Assembly: GCF_031755915.1 (NCBI RefSeq)
Contig: NC_083384.1
Coordinates: 568,501-632,500, forward strand
DNA length: 64,000 nt
DNA from: Ziziphus jujuba
Taxonomy: Eukaryota; Streptophyta; Magnoliopsida; Rosales; Rhamnaceae
Reading direction: 5' to 3'
Shown here: positions 12,775-25,336 of the stretch, in pieces
Position numbering within the stretch: position 1 is the first letter of the stretch
How the letters are laid out: each line of letters begins with the position of its first letter
Position numbers and translations under genes: made by a program
The notes under the pieces: model-generated
The model's input: only the letters and a program-made list of their open reading frames with translations
Database searches by the model: none
What the model was told of the DNA's origin: nothing

Positions 12775-14505
12775 CCGAATAGAAGAATAATGGTAATTAA
12801 GGGTAATGGAGAGGTGGAATCCGAGAGTGAGGCTAGTGGGGCTGAAACCGAGCAAGAGGAGGATTGCAATGAAGACGAAGCCGAACCTGTAGATACATCT
12901 AATGTCAAGTTGAGCTTGGTTTCAAGGAGAGTACTTTCTGTCTACAAAGATGAAGAGCAGATACAAAGAGAAAACATCTTCCATACTATTTGTGAAATAC
13001 AAGGTAAAATTTGTAGCATGATTGTAGATAGTGGGAGTTGTACTAATGTAATAAGTAACCTTGTTGTTGATAAATTGGGCTTAAAAACAATAAAACATCC
13101 TGAACCATATAGATTACAATGGCTTAATGATAGTGGTGAGATGTAAGTAAACAAACAAGCCAAACTAAAATTTAATATAGGTAGATATGAGGATGTAGTT
13201 TTATGTGATGTTGTACCCATGATTGCTGGACATATACAATTAGGTAGACCATGGCAATTTGATAAAGATGCTACTCATTTTGGTTGAGAAAATAGTATTG
13301 TTTTCAGGTTTAAAGGGAAGAAGATCAAGCTGGAACCATTATCTCCTAAAGAGGTTTACAAAGACCAATTACAAATGCAACAAAGAAGAGAAGACGAAAA
13401 GCTCAAGGAAAAAGCAAGTATGGCACCAACAGCTTCACCATCCTTTGAAGAAGGTAAGAATGAGGTTGCTGATCAAGGTAAGGTTTCTAAGACTCATATT
13501 GAGTGGAAGGATCAAGGAAAAACCAAAAGAGAGGGGAAAGAAAGTGGCAAACCCGAGAGCTTGGAGAAGGAAGGGAAATCCGAAGGTTTGCGCCAATCCA
13601 AGGGGGAAAAAGAAAAAGAGAGAAAAGAAAGGTCAAGTAGCAACTTTTATTTGAGTTTAGGGGATATTAATAAGGTTATTGAGTGTAAGAAACCTTTTCT
13701 GGTCATGATTTATAAAGAAAATTATTTTAATGATCAAACTAACTTTGAAGAACTTGAATTGCCAAGTTCAATGATTTCTCTTTTGAAGGAATTTGGAGAT
13801 GTCTTCCCAAATGAAATTGGACTACCACCTATTCGAGGGATAGAACATCAAATTGACTTTGTTCCTGGGGCTGCCATACCAAATAGACCAGCTTATAGGA
13901 GCAATCCTGAAGAAACAAAGCAGCTGCAAAAACAGGTAAGTGATTTACTTGACAAAGGTTATATTCGTGAGAGTTTAAGTCCATGTGCTGTGCCTGTTTT
14001 GTTAGTGCAAAAACAAGATGGTACATGGAGAATGTGTGTTGATTGTAGGGCTATAAATAACATTACCATCAAATATAGATATCCCATTCCTAGATTAGAT
14101 GATATGCTTGATGAGTTGCATGCTGCTTGCATGTGTACAAAAATTTGGGAGATATTATTTGCTAATATTAAGAAGTTTGATGAACTTGTATTTCAATTAT
14201 TTGTTGTGATAGTATTTGACCCAGGAGGTTGGTTTTGGTTTCAACCAAGGAAGGAGAGGATTCCCGAACAAAGGAAACCAAAACTCATGCCGAGGGGTGA
14301 TGGACCTTTTCAAGTTTTGGAGAGAATAAACGACAATGCCTACAAACTTGATCTACCGGGTGAGTATAATGTTAGTGCTACCTTCAATGTTGCTGATTTG
14401 TCTCCTTTTTTTGCAGGTGATGACTTTGATTTGAGGGCAAATCCTTTTCAAGAGGAGGGGAATGATGCAAATCCGCCCGAGACCTTTCAACCTACAACCC
14501 GCTAG
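12775..14505 (+). pseudogene. pol of gypsy element B: protease, N-terminal RT, integrase tail
   Basis: The acidic linker is followed by an aspartic protease with DSG at 13027-13035 (SMIVDSGSCTNVIS). Stops interrupt at 13144-13146 and 13285-13287. A Lys/Glu-rich linker leads to RT blocks ([31 protein letters not shown]). Near 14135 the sequence jumps to a short KIWEILFANIKKFDE stretch and then to the integrase C-terminal tail (GDGPFQVLERINDNAYKLDL, FNVADLSPF). RT catalytic YxDD, RNase H and the integrase DDE core are missing. The frame runs through the polypurine tract into the 3' LTR; a TAG at 14503 replaces Trp. Confidence 0.9.
14449..14462 (+). promoter_or_regulatory. Polypurine tract of element B
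   Basis: A purine-rich AAGAGGAGGGGAA-type run immediately before the TGATG start of the 3' LTR; it primes plus-strand synthesis in this class. It also lies within the polyprotein reading frame, which continues into the LTR. Confidence 0.88.
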
Positions 14506-15570
14506 GGTGCTGATCCAATACAGATGAAGGTGGGGCCGATCACTAGAGCCCAAGCCAAGATGTTCAAGGATAATATTGCTGTGCTTATTCAAAGTATAAA
14601 TTATAATCAAGAAGGAATGATCATGACCAAAGAACCAAGACCTGTTTTGCTGATACAAGCGCTGGAGATTGGTACGGACCCGGGTGACGGTTTTGGTACA
14701 TTTTTGGAGTCCAAGAAGCATGAAATGGTTCCAATGCTTTATGGGTTCAATACATATACCTAAGAGGTCATGGAATCAAGTTAAATCAGCCTCAAATGCA
14801 ATCAAAAAGGGCTTGTACGGTCAGCATCAACAATTTGGCCAAATTTGCTGTATTGCTTGATGGCTTTACTATATTTTACTGTATGAGCCCTTTCTTATTT
14901 TTCCAAGCAAGGGCAACGTGAGGAACTTCACAATAATCTTATTTGGCATCCCACAAGGACTAATTTGATGGTCATTACCAACATAGCCAAAAATTACCAT
15001 TTTTAGTTTCCTAATTTGTTTTTACTTTTTGTTTTAGGAAAATACCATTATTTTTAGGTTTTTATTTATTTATTTTCTGGAAAAATAACTTTAGGAAGGT
15101 TTTTATTTTATTCTTTGCATTGTAAATTAATTAATTCCTAATTTAATATAAAGGAATTATTTAATCAAACTTAGATTAGGAAAGGAAGTATAGTTTTGGC
15201 CAACTAGGATTCTTTATGTGTGTGGCTGGTTTTTTCCTAGGGTTTTTAGGGTTTATTTTGTTTCTTTCAAAGCCTATTTAAAGGCTTATTTTTCAATAAG
15301 AATAAAACTTTGATTTGATTAAGAAAATACTTGTGAGATTAATTATCTCTTTGTTCTTTGAGAACACCTAAAACACCATTAGAGAATTGGTTGTTTTAGC
15401 TTGACTTATCAATAGGTTTTCCATCCCCTATTGTGGCGTCTACATTATACTAAGGTTTCTAACCACAGGTTGGTTAGGGGTTGAGGTCCATTCCATTAGA
15501 TCTTGAACTTAATTGAGATCCAGGCTAATATAATACGGGTTTAGGAGCAGGTGATCCTAGGTTCATATCA
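14463..15570 (+). repeat. 3' LTR of gypsy element B
   Basis: Begins TGATGCAAATCC and ends CATATCA. The LTR-encoded frame reaches a stop at 14761-14763 and is interrupted once by the TAG at 14503. Compared with the 5' LTR it lacks about 30 bases near 14965 and carries scattered substitutions. It ends at the psbL remainder. Confidence 0.92.
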
Positions 15571-15773
15571 AAGTCTCTACTAGGGGTTATTACTCATTTT
15601 TGTACTTGCTGTTTTATTTTCCAATTAAGGCTTCAATTAAAAGAAAAAATAGAATAGTAAAAATATAGTAGGAATTCTCATACCTCATTCAGAAGGATAT
15701 AATCTTATAATTATCTATGGCTGTTTATGTCTCTAGCATACCCCATGATGAAATGTGGAGGAAAGTAGGAAAA

Positions 15774-15896
15774 ATGGCCAATACTGCCGGAAGGATTCCT
15801 CTTTGGCTAATAGGTATTGTAACAGGTATTCTTGTGATTGGTTTAATCGGTATTTTCTTTTATGGTTCATATTCTGGATTAGGTTCATCCCTTTAG
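15774..15896 (+). CDS. psbJ: psbJ, photosystem II subunit J (intact frame in nuclear copy)
   Basis: An open frame of 40 codons gives the full-length PsbJ pattern: [11 protein letters not shown], a single membrane helix and [13 protein letters not shown], with the native stop. PsbJ is a small thylakoid membrane subunit of photosystem II. It is the last gene of psbE-F-L-J, followed by the operon's 3' hairpin. No nuclear promoter or transit peptide is visible, so function from this site is unlikely even though the frame is intact. Confidence 0.9.
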   Translation: MANTAGRIPLWLIGIVTGILVIGLIGIFFYGSYSGLGSSL

Positions 15897-15937
15897 TAAT
15901 TGGATGAACCGAGTTGTAGACATGACGTAAAAGTGTA

Positions 15938-15998
15938 AGAACTCAACGGTGCCCCCTCAAATCAGACAAAGAAAGAGGGGGTAGGCCTGTTGAGTTCT
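15938..15998 (+). terminator. 3' stem-loop of the plastid psbE operon
   Basis: AGAACTCAACGGTGCCCCCTC pairs with a downstream GAGGGGGTAGGCCTGTTGAGTTCT, leaving a small bulge and an A-rich loop. In plastids such hairpins stabilise the 3' end of the psbE-F-L-J transcript. Here it is a relic. Confidence 0.75.
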
Positions 15999-16617
15999 GA
16001 ATAATCATAATAGTTTATTCGTGTAAATGGTAAAAAAAAAAATGGATCACTTTTTCCGATGTTTCAAAAAACTCTGTTTCAATTTTTTTTTTGATGTTTT
16101 TGGAAAACTCACTTCATTACTTGTTCAAAACATCCGTTCCACGATAGTATCCAATGATACTTTCAAAAATCACAAAGGAATCACTCTATTTCCCCTTTTT
16201 AGACGACACAACCACAATTATATCTATTTTTTTTTAATAAGTTTTGTAAGTTCATTGAAGAAGTTCTATTTGCTCACTAACGTTTCCTATATTTTTTGTT
16301 TGTCCACTATCACTACTTATGTTCCTCTCATTTCTTTTATACTTTGGTTTCTATTCTATGCTTATTTATCTCTTAACTTTTAGTATCCAATCGAATAGAA
16401 TACTATTGTTTCATTCTATGACATTGAAATCTGACAATATTGACATAATCATACCGTTTCAATTTGGATTAAAAAACAAAGAAATAAAATACAAAGAAAT
16501 AAAGAAGAGGGGAGTAAACTTAAATAGTCTTCTTCACAGTATACATACTAGGAGTGCGGTCCAAGTAATTCAATTCCTGAACTCGGGTAGAAGAAATATA
16601 AAAAAACAAGAAACTTT
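15999..16617. other. psbJ-petA spacer and truncated petA 3' end
   Basis: AT-rich spacer between convergent psbJ and petA. Open frames on the plus strand at 16027-16383 and 16319-16711 have no recognisable protein and the second overlaps petA antisense. The last codons of petA do not match the family, so a deletion or rearrangement has replaced that end. Confidence 0.55.
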
Positions 16618-17511
16618 TCAAAAGATGCCAAGAAGAGCAAAAGTCCTTGGACATGTAATGGATCTTGAAGTACTATTTCCCCATCCCCCTGACCAAATCC
16701 ACCCACATTAGGATTGCTCGTTACTGGTTGATCAAGTTTGATGGATTTTCCCTCTGAAGCAAGAATTTCTGGTCCTGGAGGGATAATATCAACCACTTGA
16801 CATCCATTCGATGTATCCACTATGGTGATTTCGTATCCCCCTTTTTCTTTTCATATTATTTTACTTACTATACCCGACACCGTAGCATTATAAACATTAT
16901 TATTACTCTTTCTTCCATTGGGATAAATCTGACCCCATCCCCTGTTGCCGCCTACATATATGGGATATTTTAAGAAGTGCACATCTTTCTTAGTATCGGG
17001 GTCAGGAGAAATAATAGGAAAGGTGATTTCATTATATTTCTTACCAGGAACAAGACCTATCATAATAATTTTTTTTTTTTTAGTGGAACAATAGCTCTGA
17101 AAAGACAGATTGCCTATCTTTTCTTTAATCTCGGGTGAAATACAATCGGGAGGGGCTAATTCAAACCCCTCAGGTAAAAATAAGAACAGTCCTTATGTTC
17201 AAAGCTCCTTTTTTACCATTAGCAAGAACTTTTTTCAGTTGCAGATCATAAGGAATTCGAACAACTACTTCAAATACAGTATCAGGAAGTACCGTTTGTG
17301 GAACCTCGATATCCACGGGCTTATTGGCTAAATGGCAATTAGCACATACAATATGGCCGGTCGCTTCTTGTGGATTTTCATAAACCTACTGTATAAAAAT
17401 GGGATATGCATTTGAAATGGGTGCCTAAGTTATTATATATATAATGAGCAAGACAGAAATAGATCGAGTCATCTCTTCCTTTATCAAAGAAAAGGTATTT
17501 CTAGTTTGCAT
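16618..17511 (-). pseudogene. petA: petA, cytochrome f, decayed
   Basis: Cytochrome f is the c-type cytochrome of the b6f complex. The start MQTRNTFS lies at 17511. The signal region is followed by the mature N-terminus YPIF (about 17410), with a stop replacing Gln just after it. The haem site CANCH is at 17332-17346. Further on are [37 protein letters not shown] and [19 protein letters not shown]. Several frame breaks occur between 17090 and 17220. The C-terminal stroma-facing end after LLLFLAS is lost. It converges on psbJ as in plastids. Confidence 0.93.
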
Positions 17512-17722
17512 GGTCCAATCATTGATCCTGAAAATTTCTACAATAAAATTAGATAAGTCGCTAGTATAGTTCCCTATCTATGATTCTGCTATTTACTGAA
17601 ATAATTTTACTAAAACATTAAAGGAAGCCCCCATATGGGTAGAAAGAATAAGTACAATTTTGAATGGGTTGCTTATGTACAAAGTAACAAGCATTATAAT
17701 TGAATCGATCTATCATTTTTCG

Positions 17723-18416
17723 GTCATTCATTGAATGAAAAACGACTACAAGTGACGGAGATACACGATTTAAATAACGAAAGATCTAATATTTAAAAAT
17801 GGCATCTAAAATGACTGGAAAAGTAGAAACAAAACCTGATATAATTTGATGATTATGAGCAAATCCAAAATCTTTGTAGATAGAGCCAATCATTAGTTCC
17901 TAACCGTTTGGTGAATGGAATCCTATACATAAATCAATTAATAAAAGAATAGAAAACCCATTTATTGTGTAGCTTAAGTTATATGGGAATTCTTGAACCC
18001 AAGAGTTAAGAATAACAAGTTCATTATTACCTAGAATGGAATAACCGCTTAGAATAATGAAAGAGATTATATTTTTCGAGAAATTAAAAAACATATCCGT
18101 ATGATTCTCATTGTCCATTTTGATCAATTGGATCGTTTCTTTGTAGTTCCCGCGGTGAGGCTTTGGTAAATGTGTTTCCGGGTATTCCTTTATCATTTCA
18201 TCCAAGAGGGAGAGTTCTTTTAATTCTATGAATTTTTTAGAATACTTTTTTCTTGAATATCATTCAAACAAATTTCGGAGTGTCTAGTATGCCACAAACT
18301 AGTAACCCAAGATTCCATACTTTTATTAAATGAGAGAAAGATCCACCAAGGCAAAAATACTATAAATGAAAGATATATAAGGGAAATGAATGCTTTCTTT
18401 TTTGCCCTTTTTTCAT
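17723..18416 (-). pseudogene. cemA: cemA, chloroplast envelope membrane protein, decayed
   Basis: cemA (ycf10) encodes an inner-envelope protein linked to proton extrusion and CO2 uptake. It begins near 18416 with a one-base shift, then [17 protein letters not shown] and [17 protein letters not shown] further shift follows before the long open part 17900-18205 ([21 protein letters not shown]). A Trp-to-stop change (TGG to TAG) lies near 17794, and the C-terminal LNRVSPSLVVVFHSMND is visible. The native stop is lost. It is upstream of petA as in plastids. Confidence 0.92.
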
Positions 18417-18801
18417 CTTGGAATTTTTAAATGAACTCACCTCATTTGTCGACTCAATACTACTATTTCTATTTCCATCAAGCATCAGCTCTATTACATT
18501 AGAAGTTTAGAGCCCATGAATCTATTTCCTATCTTTTATTTGTGATTCAGTAAAGTGGTTAGTCCTTGAATTTAGAAAGAATACAGAAAAAACGATACAA
18601 AAATACAATAAGAAAGAGTGCACTTCAAATTCAAAAAAAAAAAAGCAATTTCATTTTATGACTGTTCCTTGTTCGTTTGCATTTAGCTCGAATGAGCATT
18701 ATGAAGAAACTTCAGTTAAGTTGTGCTATATAAGAAAGAGGATTCTTGAGTTTTCATTTTTTCCCTCTTGCCAAGAAAGTTGTCATTTTTCAGTTCTTGT
18801 T
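18417..18801. other. ycf4-cemA spacer
   Basis: AT-rich plastid-type spacer between ycf4 and cemA, both on the minus strand. No gene, tRNA or clear hairpin is seen. Confidence 0.55.
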
Positions 18802-19355
18802 TCAAAATACTTCAATTGATACACACAAGAAATAGGCCAATTTGGCAGCTTTTTGCTCAATTTCTCGTAGAGTCAAATTCTCATTAGTACGACTTAAGGG
18901 AATGGACCCTTGGCCTCCGATTTCCATATAAAGGGCATGAAGAGCATAAATACCCTCTTTAACTTCTATTATAATGGACTGAATGTCTTTCATAAGGAAT
19001 CAGAGGAAGATGCTATAATTTTTTCAAAGAAATCCCTAACGAAAAAAACAAACTATTCCTTCTTTTATATTGAATCGATCATAACCACTACCTACATTCC
19101 ACGAAATTGAGCACCACAAATAGGAACTAATAAAAAGACTTGCAACTCCATATAAAGACATCACCATCCCTTTCAGAAAAAAATTATTTGCTGAGAGGGA
19201 TATAAAGATATAAAATTCCTACCAAAATAACTAGAAGTTCCAACCAATAAAAATCCTAATGAACCTAAAAAAAGGATAAAGGCCCAGTAGAAATTACTCA
19301 TTTTTTGAGACCCAGTTATAAGTTCTATTCATATACGGTCTGATCGCTAACTCAT
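18802..19355 (-). pseudogene. ycf4: ycf4, photosystem I assembly factor, decayed
   Basis: Ycf4 helps assemble photosystem I in the thylakoid membrane. The start at 19355 is followed by a stop where Trp3 was (TGG to TAG). The two-helix N-terminal region ([25 protein letters not shown]) and [12 protein letters not shown] are visible, with further stops and shifts. The C-terminal 63 codons, 18802-18993, are open and end in the family's [18 protein letters not shown] and IEVF. Length is close to the usual 184 residues. Confidence 0.93.
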
Positions 19356-19773
19356 ACTATACTAGATCTAGTTGCATTTTATTGGAATTGGGGAATAACC
19401 GAAAAAAAAAAATTTACTTTCATTTTTTTGTTTTTGAAGTAACTTTCATCCACTAGCATTGTTATGATGTGAACTTTTAGGAGTAATTCATCGAATTGCC
19501 TAGATCTAAACTAAAATACAAACATCCCTTTCATATGATATCTTATAGATATCCACATACATATATCGAATTTACATTTCAGAAATTCATCCCGATATCA
19601 ATCCATTTGAAAATAGCTCTAATTCAATTACTCATATATCATGTTTACACATTCATATGAGCTTATGCTCAGAAGAAGCCACACGTTATACTATATTATA
19701 ATAAATAGATAACCATGCTATGATTCACATAAGTCTTGAAAAAAAAAATTGATAAGATTTTGCCCCATCATAT
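19356..19773. other. psaI-ycf4 spacer
   Basis: AT-rich plastid spacer of about 420 bases between psaI and ycf4. No gene or RNA is recognised. Confidence 0.55.
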
Positions 19774-19887
19774 TTAAAAATTTTTGTTTTTTTGAACATG
19801 AAGGAATAAAGAAACCATTGCAATTGCTGGAAAAGCTAAGCCCACTAAAAGCACAAAAATAGAGGGTAAGGTGGTAAGAATTGTCAT
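19774..19887 (-). CDS. psaI: psaI, photosystem I subunit VIII (intact frame in nuclear copy)
   Basis: An open frame of 37 codons plus stop matches PsaI along its length: [31 protein letters not shown], then the short basic end. PsaI is a single-helix photosystem I subunit near the PsaL docking site. It is the last gene of segment i; the next plastid gene expected (accD) is absent because the sequence switches to the atpA region. Expression from the nucleus is not supported by anything visible. Confidence 0.9.
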   Translation of the reverse strand: MTILTTLPSIFVLLVGLAFPAIAMVSLFLHVQKNKNF

Positions 19888-20757
19888 AGAATGGGTACCT
19901 CGATTTAATATTTGATTTGTACCTGTTATTTATTGTTATGTTAATCTTTTAACCTGTTATAAAGATATCTTATAATTCATGTAATAATTATATTATTATA
20001 CTGAGTATACCTAAGTGAGTATATGCACTAATTAATATTATTATTAATAAATGGTATATAATGTATATATACTAAGATATAATAAAATAAGATAATAAAA
20101 TAAAGATATAATAAGGAGTCTATAGACTGATATATATATTTTTAATATATTTAATCTATATTAAAAAAAAATATTTAATATATATTAAATAAAAAAGTAT
20201 ATTATAAGTCTGTAAAGTATATAATAGACTAGAATATACTAAGTGCGTATATAATATAATTAATGTAAATCAAAAGTGCAAATAAATAAATAAAATAAGT
20301 AAATAAATGGGGTTATTCATCTTTCTACATGCAATATACGTATGATAATTCGCTTTTTTATTATGGTCATTATTTATTTTTATTATTCTTCATTTTTGTT
20401 TTTCCCTTCGCAAAAAAAATCGTTATAATACGATCAAATGAAAGAGATCCTTAGTAAAATTGGGGATTCTTGAGGGATACAGAAAGATGCAGGACCCCCT
20501 TGCCTAATTTTATGGATGAAAGAGATAGAATTCGCTCTTTATTTTGTCTGATAGAGATTTCCTGACGGGCTATCGATAAAAAAAAGTATCTGCATGATTC
20601 TTTTTCCAATTTAATCTTATGTTACCAAAGAAAAATCCATTCTTGGAATTTTGACTTTGCTTCCTATAAACTAAATAACTACTTGGTTACCACAAAACAA
20701 GTGATAAATTTAAAACAAGTAATAAATTTTTGAATTTATTAAATCTAATAATTTATT
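19888..20757. other. AT-rich region holding the psaI-atpA rearrangement junction
   Basis: The first half (19940-20250) is very AT-rich with many short ATATTA-type repeats. The second half (20400-20750) looks like ordinary plastid spacer. The standard plastid map places psaI and atpA tens of kilobases apart, so a junction lies in this stretch, but the exact base could not be fixed without a plastid reference. No gene is seen. Confidence 0.6.
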
Positions 20758-22108
20758 AAAGGGCTTTTGCTTCCTCAGTAAATGTCTCGGTAGAAGCTAT
20801 GATTTGTTGGAATTGAGTTTTATTCATTTTTAAGTAAGTATGTAACTCAACGAGAAATTTCCTTACCTGGCCAATTTCTAAGGAATCAACATAACCATTG
20901 GTTCCAGTATAAATAGTCATTATCTATTCTTCCACCGCAAGAGGCGCTGATTGAGATTGTTTGAGCAACTCACGTAATCGTTGACCTCTTGCCAATTGAT
21001 TCTGAGTAGCTTTATCGAGATCATAAACAAATTGTGCAAAGGCTTCTAATTCTGCGAATTGCACCAATTCCAATTTTGATTTTCCAAATACTTGTTTCAT
21101 GGCTTTAATTTGAGCTGCAGACCCTACTTTGTATACAAATATACCCACATTAATAGTAGGTTTGATTCTGACATTGAATAGATCGGCGCTATTGGTAAAG
21201 CAGTTATTCTTCCTTCACCTAAATGAGAACTTGATTTAGTAGCTCTTTCCAAAAGGCATGAATGCAAATAAAAAACATCTCCCAAATAAGCTTCTTGGCT
21301 CGGTGGTCTCCGTAATAAAAGATACATTTGGCGAAAAGCCTGTGCTTGTTTTGAGATCATCATAATTAATTGAAGTGTGTTGTTCACGATACATAAAAAT
21401 ATTTCACCAGAGCAGCTCCTATATCAGGAGCAAGGTATTGTAATGTAGCCAGAGAATCGGCCTTTCTTGTAAAGTAGTCACCACCTGAGTCACAGAAGAT
21501 GCTTTTTGACCAATAGATACATAAACGCAAATTACATTTTGCCCTTGTTGATTGAGAATTGTATCTGTGGCTACTGCTATTTTATCGGTTTTCCTATCCC
21601 CAATAATTAATTCTCGCTGACCACGTCCTATAGGAATCATCGAATCAATAGCAATAAGTCCTGTTTGAAGAGGCTCACAAACCGAACATCCCAAAATAAT
21701 ACCCGGGGTGGGAGATTCAATTAACCGGGATTCAGAAGCTGAAATTTCAACTTTACCATCAATAGGTTTAGCCAGAGCATTTATAACACAGCCCAAAAAA
21801 GCCTCACTTACCGGGATCTGAGCAGTTTTTGTTGTTGCTTTTATGGAACTTCCCTCTTGTGTCATCAAACCATCACCCATTAACACAACACCGACATTAT
21901 TTGATTCCAAATTTAGAGCAATGCCTATCGTACCTTCTTCAAATTCTACTAATTCCCCCACCATTACTTTATCAAGATCATAAATATGAGCAATGTCGTC
22001 GCCTACTTGGAGTATAATACTAGTATTTAAAATCTTTACTTCTCCATTATATTGTTCAATACGTTCATGAATAATGTTACTAATTTCATCTGCTCAAATA
22101 GTTACCAT
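20758..22108 (-). pseudogene. atpA: atpA, ATP synthase CF1 alpha subunit, decayed
   Basis: The start at 22108 (MVTI) is followed at once by CGA to TGA at codon 5. The long open part 21419-21964 covers [20 protein letters not shown] through [13 protein letters not shown]. The P-loop reads GDRKTDKIA instead of GDRQTGKTA, so its key Gly and Thr are lost. Shifts near 21420 and a deletion near 21190 (between TALPI and the NVGI block) follow. The C-terminal part is readable to [10 protein letters not shown], where it ends early near 20758. It heads the atpA-F-H-I order as in plastids. Confidence 0.94.
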
Positions 22109-22167
22109 GAGTATATCTTAATTCTTTATTTTTGTTTGAAAGAAAAGTAATGACTGCAGTAGAAAGA

Positions 22168-23451
22168 CTAACCCTTTATTTATTTCATCGTTCCAATCAT
22201 GCCAGTATTAGTATTGATGGTACGTAAATGTAACTCTGTGTTCAAACAACTATTCAGAGTTCCTAGAGCTCTTTGTAAGGCTTGTTGGAAAACCCATTGT
22301 CGAACTTGATTAATAGATTTTTGTTGTTCAAAATGAATGGTTTCATTTTTGTAATTTTCTAATTGTTCCTAGGTTTTCTAAGTTGAATTCATCAAATTCA
22401 ATTTTTCTCATTCTATTTTAGAGTGTCCATTCGCTCGAAACTACTCCACTTCCATTTCTACTTTCACCAAGCGGGATTGGGCTTTTTCCAGCCGTTCCAT
22501 GGCCCCTTCTGTGTAGTTCTTTTCAATTTTGAATAGTCTTCAGGATCTACAGCTTTTGATTATCTAATAAAGCACTTAATGAAGTAGATTACCTTTCCAT
22601 TCATTTCAAAACTTCCATGATACCTTCCCGAACCAAACATGAATCTTTCGATTCATTTGGCTCTCATGCCCAATTACTTATGTATGGGGGAAGCTCCCTA
22701 GGTTTTTTTAATGTAATGAGCCTATCCTTTTATCTCTATTCATATTTGTGAATGTATACAAATTGATCACTAATCCAAGAACACAGTATTCAGAGGACTC
22801 TTCTGACCAAAGAAATAATTGTCAACAAAGTAGTTTTTTTTTTTTTTTTCAAATCCAAAGAATTCTTTTTACTTTATACACAGGTCATCAATTCAGCATT
22901 GGATAAAAAAGATAAAAAAAAAGGGGTGACATATCTATTTTTCTAATATTTATAAATCAAATACAAATAACTGGCTCAAATCATTTTTTTATCGACATGA
23001 GTGTTTTATATCAAAAAAAAAAATTCCAACTCTTTGAAATCATTTATGGATTAACAAATTCTATATTAACATAGTAGTAGAAAGAGTACCACGCTGCATC
23101 TGGACTTCAAATGGTTTAGCTTTAACCTTGTTAACAATCCCACATTATTGGTTATTTACCAATGAATCACGAAATGCTATGGTTCTTAAATATGATTTCT
23201 TAATTTATTCAGAAGTAACTTGCAAAATCGTGCACCTTTTCAAGTTATAACGAAAAAAAGTGCAGTTGGTTGGATCTAGCCTATTTTTTAAATAAATAAC
23301 TCGTACACACTACCTTTCCAAAAAAAACCAATACACTAAAGAGTACACTTAGATTTATTGGATTTGTTGCTAAAATATCGGTGTTAAACTTGAAACTCCC
23401 AGCGAATGGCTAATAACCCAAGGAAAGGAAAGAATCGGTTACATTTTTCAT
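22168..23451 (-). pseudogene. atpF: atpF, ATP synthase CF0 subunit b, two exons with group II intron
   Basis: Exon 1 (about 23307-23451) reads MKNVTDSFLSLGY, then a Trp-to-stop change, then [15 protein letters not shown]. The intron (about 22578-23306) keeps the group II 5' end and plastid intron sequence. Exon 2 (22168 to about 22577) keeps LLDNQK, the ENY/NETI-like region and IGTMK, with several stops and shifts. An unspliced intron means the transfer was of DNA, not of spliced RNA. Confidence 0.9.
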
Positions 23452-23545
23452 ATGATCTCCTCTTCCTTTTTCCTATAGATAGACTAATTATCTATATTTT
23501 TTTATTATATTATTTTTCTAAATTAAATAGGAATAATGTAAAAGT

Positions 23546-24184
<639 letters not shown>

Positions 24185-24189
24185 GTCTT

Positions 24190-24701
24190 TGTTGAAAAGA
24201 GGTAATCTTGCCACCTTGTGCAAACCAAAATCCACCAAGGTTTGCACCCTTTTTCTTTCTTTAAAAGAAATATTTTGTTGAATGACCTAATGCAATATTT
24301 ATGCCTATGTTTTTTGTTCCTTTTAATGTCTTTTTGAATGCTTAAGTTTTATTGTATTTATCTTAGGAATTGTCTCTTTGTTGGGTATTGATTTTATTTT
24401 GTAAAATGACTATGTGCTGGAAACACAACATAGGTCCATTGTTGGGGCTGACATTCTCTGTGCTTTTAGAATTAGTGTGCTGTCTAGTTTTGTGCGGCCT
24501 ACTCTAACATCTTCTCTTCATCTTCTTCTTCTTCCTTAAAAACAAAAACCCTAACAATCCTAAATATCACCATACCAAAAACAAACACAAAAATCACCTA
24601 AACATCAAATGAAAAATCGGATTAAAGGTTATGCACAAGACTAACACCTTGTGTACAACACTCTTGGTCAAGTGAACCCCAAACCACACCAACCTCCAAC
24701 A
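24190..24701 (+). mobile_element. Solo LTR, probably Ty1/copia type
   Basis: The 512-bp sequence starts TGTTGAAAAG and ends CCAACA. It is flanked by a perfect 5-bp direct repeat GTCTT (24185-24189 and 24702-24706). The termini and the TTGCCACCTTG block near the start resemble the copia LTR at 41963, but the body is different, so it is a separate family. Orientation is taken from the TGTTG...CAACA ends and is provisional. It lies in the plastid atpH-atpI spacer. Confidence 0.85.
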
Positions 24702-24706
24702 GTCTT

Positions 24707-25336
24707 TCCCCCATAACGTAAACTAACTATTCGTATCTTAGATTCAGTTGGATTCTATAATCATTCTTCGAAACATACATAAGAATTGTCTTATAACGAT
24801 TAGATTACATACATCTAGTTCGACCCCCCCTCCTCCTCTAATCAACCCCTTTTTTTAATAAATATCCTTTTTGTAAACCCTTATCTTCTATTTTTACTTA
24901 TCATTATCCCCCATGAGTACAATCAATCTAACTGACAAATTCGTTACATAATCATTGCATAGAAATATCGGGATTGAGTTGATCGAAGTTCATATAATTT
25001 ATTATTTATTAATTTTTTTGGGTCAATTGGTGAATTGAATGAACAAAACAATATCAATAGAAAGGGAGTATTCATTGGAGGGTGGTATAAATCGACCAAA
25101 CAGGAATTTGAGGAAAAAGATCTTTTAGATCTCTTTCCTTCTTTTTTTTCCTTTTTTTTACAACTCCTTAACTTAATATCGTAATATTCTTTTTACTATT
25201 ACTATAGATTGTATATACTTTATTCTTATTTCCATCTTATTTGTATACTTTTCTTCCTTAAGTCCAAATGGATTACTTTGAGACACGTAGACATGCCGTC
25301 AGGCTAAGCTAAAAAAAAGACTATGTCAAAAACTAA
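24707..25336. other. atpH-atpI spacer, atpI-proximal part
   Basis: AT-rich plastid-type spacer of about 630 bases between the solo LTR and atpI. No gene, tRNA or clear repeat is seen. Confidence 0.5.

Larger units (their letters stand above)
9360..15570 (+). mobile_element. Ty3/gypsy element B, near full-length but internally deleted
   Basis: 5' LTR 9360-10466, primer site, leader, gag, protease, the N-terminal part of RT, the integrase tail, polypurine tract and 3' LTR 14463-15570 are present in order. The catalytic half of RT, RNase H and the integrase core are gone. The element therefore depended on another copy's enzymes, if it moved in this form. It interrupts psbL with a 5-bp TSD (ACGTC/AAGTC, one mismatch). 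The two LTRs differ by several percent by eye, so the insertion is not recent. Confidence 0.93.
9308..15640 (+). pseudogene. psbL: psbL split by gypsy element B
   Basis: The first part, 9308-9359, begins with ACG, the unedited psbL start codon known from many angiosperm plastids, and reads a diverged TQSNPNEQNVELNRT. The second part, 15571-15640, reads SLYxGLLLIFVLAVLFSN. It has a stop where Trp was (TGG to TAG) and another in the last five codons. A further stop lies at codon 4 of the first part. Element B (9360-15570) lies between, with a near-perfect TSD (ACGTC before, AAGTC after). PsbL is a 38-residue photosystem II subunit. Confidence 0.92.

Noticed and set aside
15571..15640. Reading stops in plastid genes as RNA-editing sites
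   Set aside because: Plant organellar editing is mainly C to U and would not repair TGA, TAA or TAG codons in seed-plant plastids. Frameshifts and deletions also accompany them.
16027..16711. Open frames in the psbJ-petA region
   Set aside because: Low-complexity, Phe/Leu/Tyr-rich translations of AT-rich spacer, and antisense to petA at their 3' end; no family recognised.
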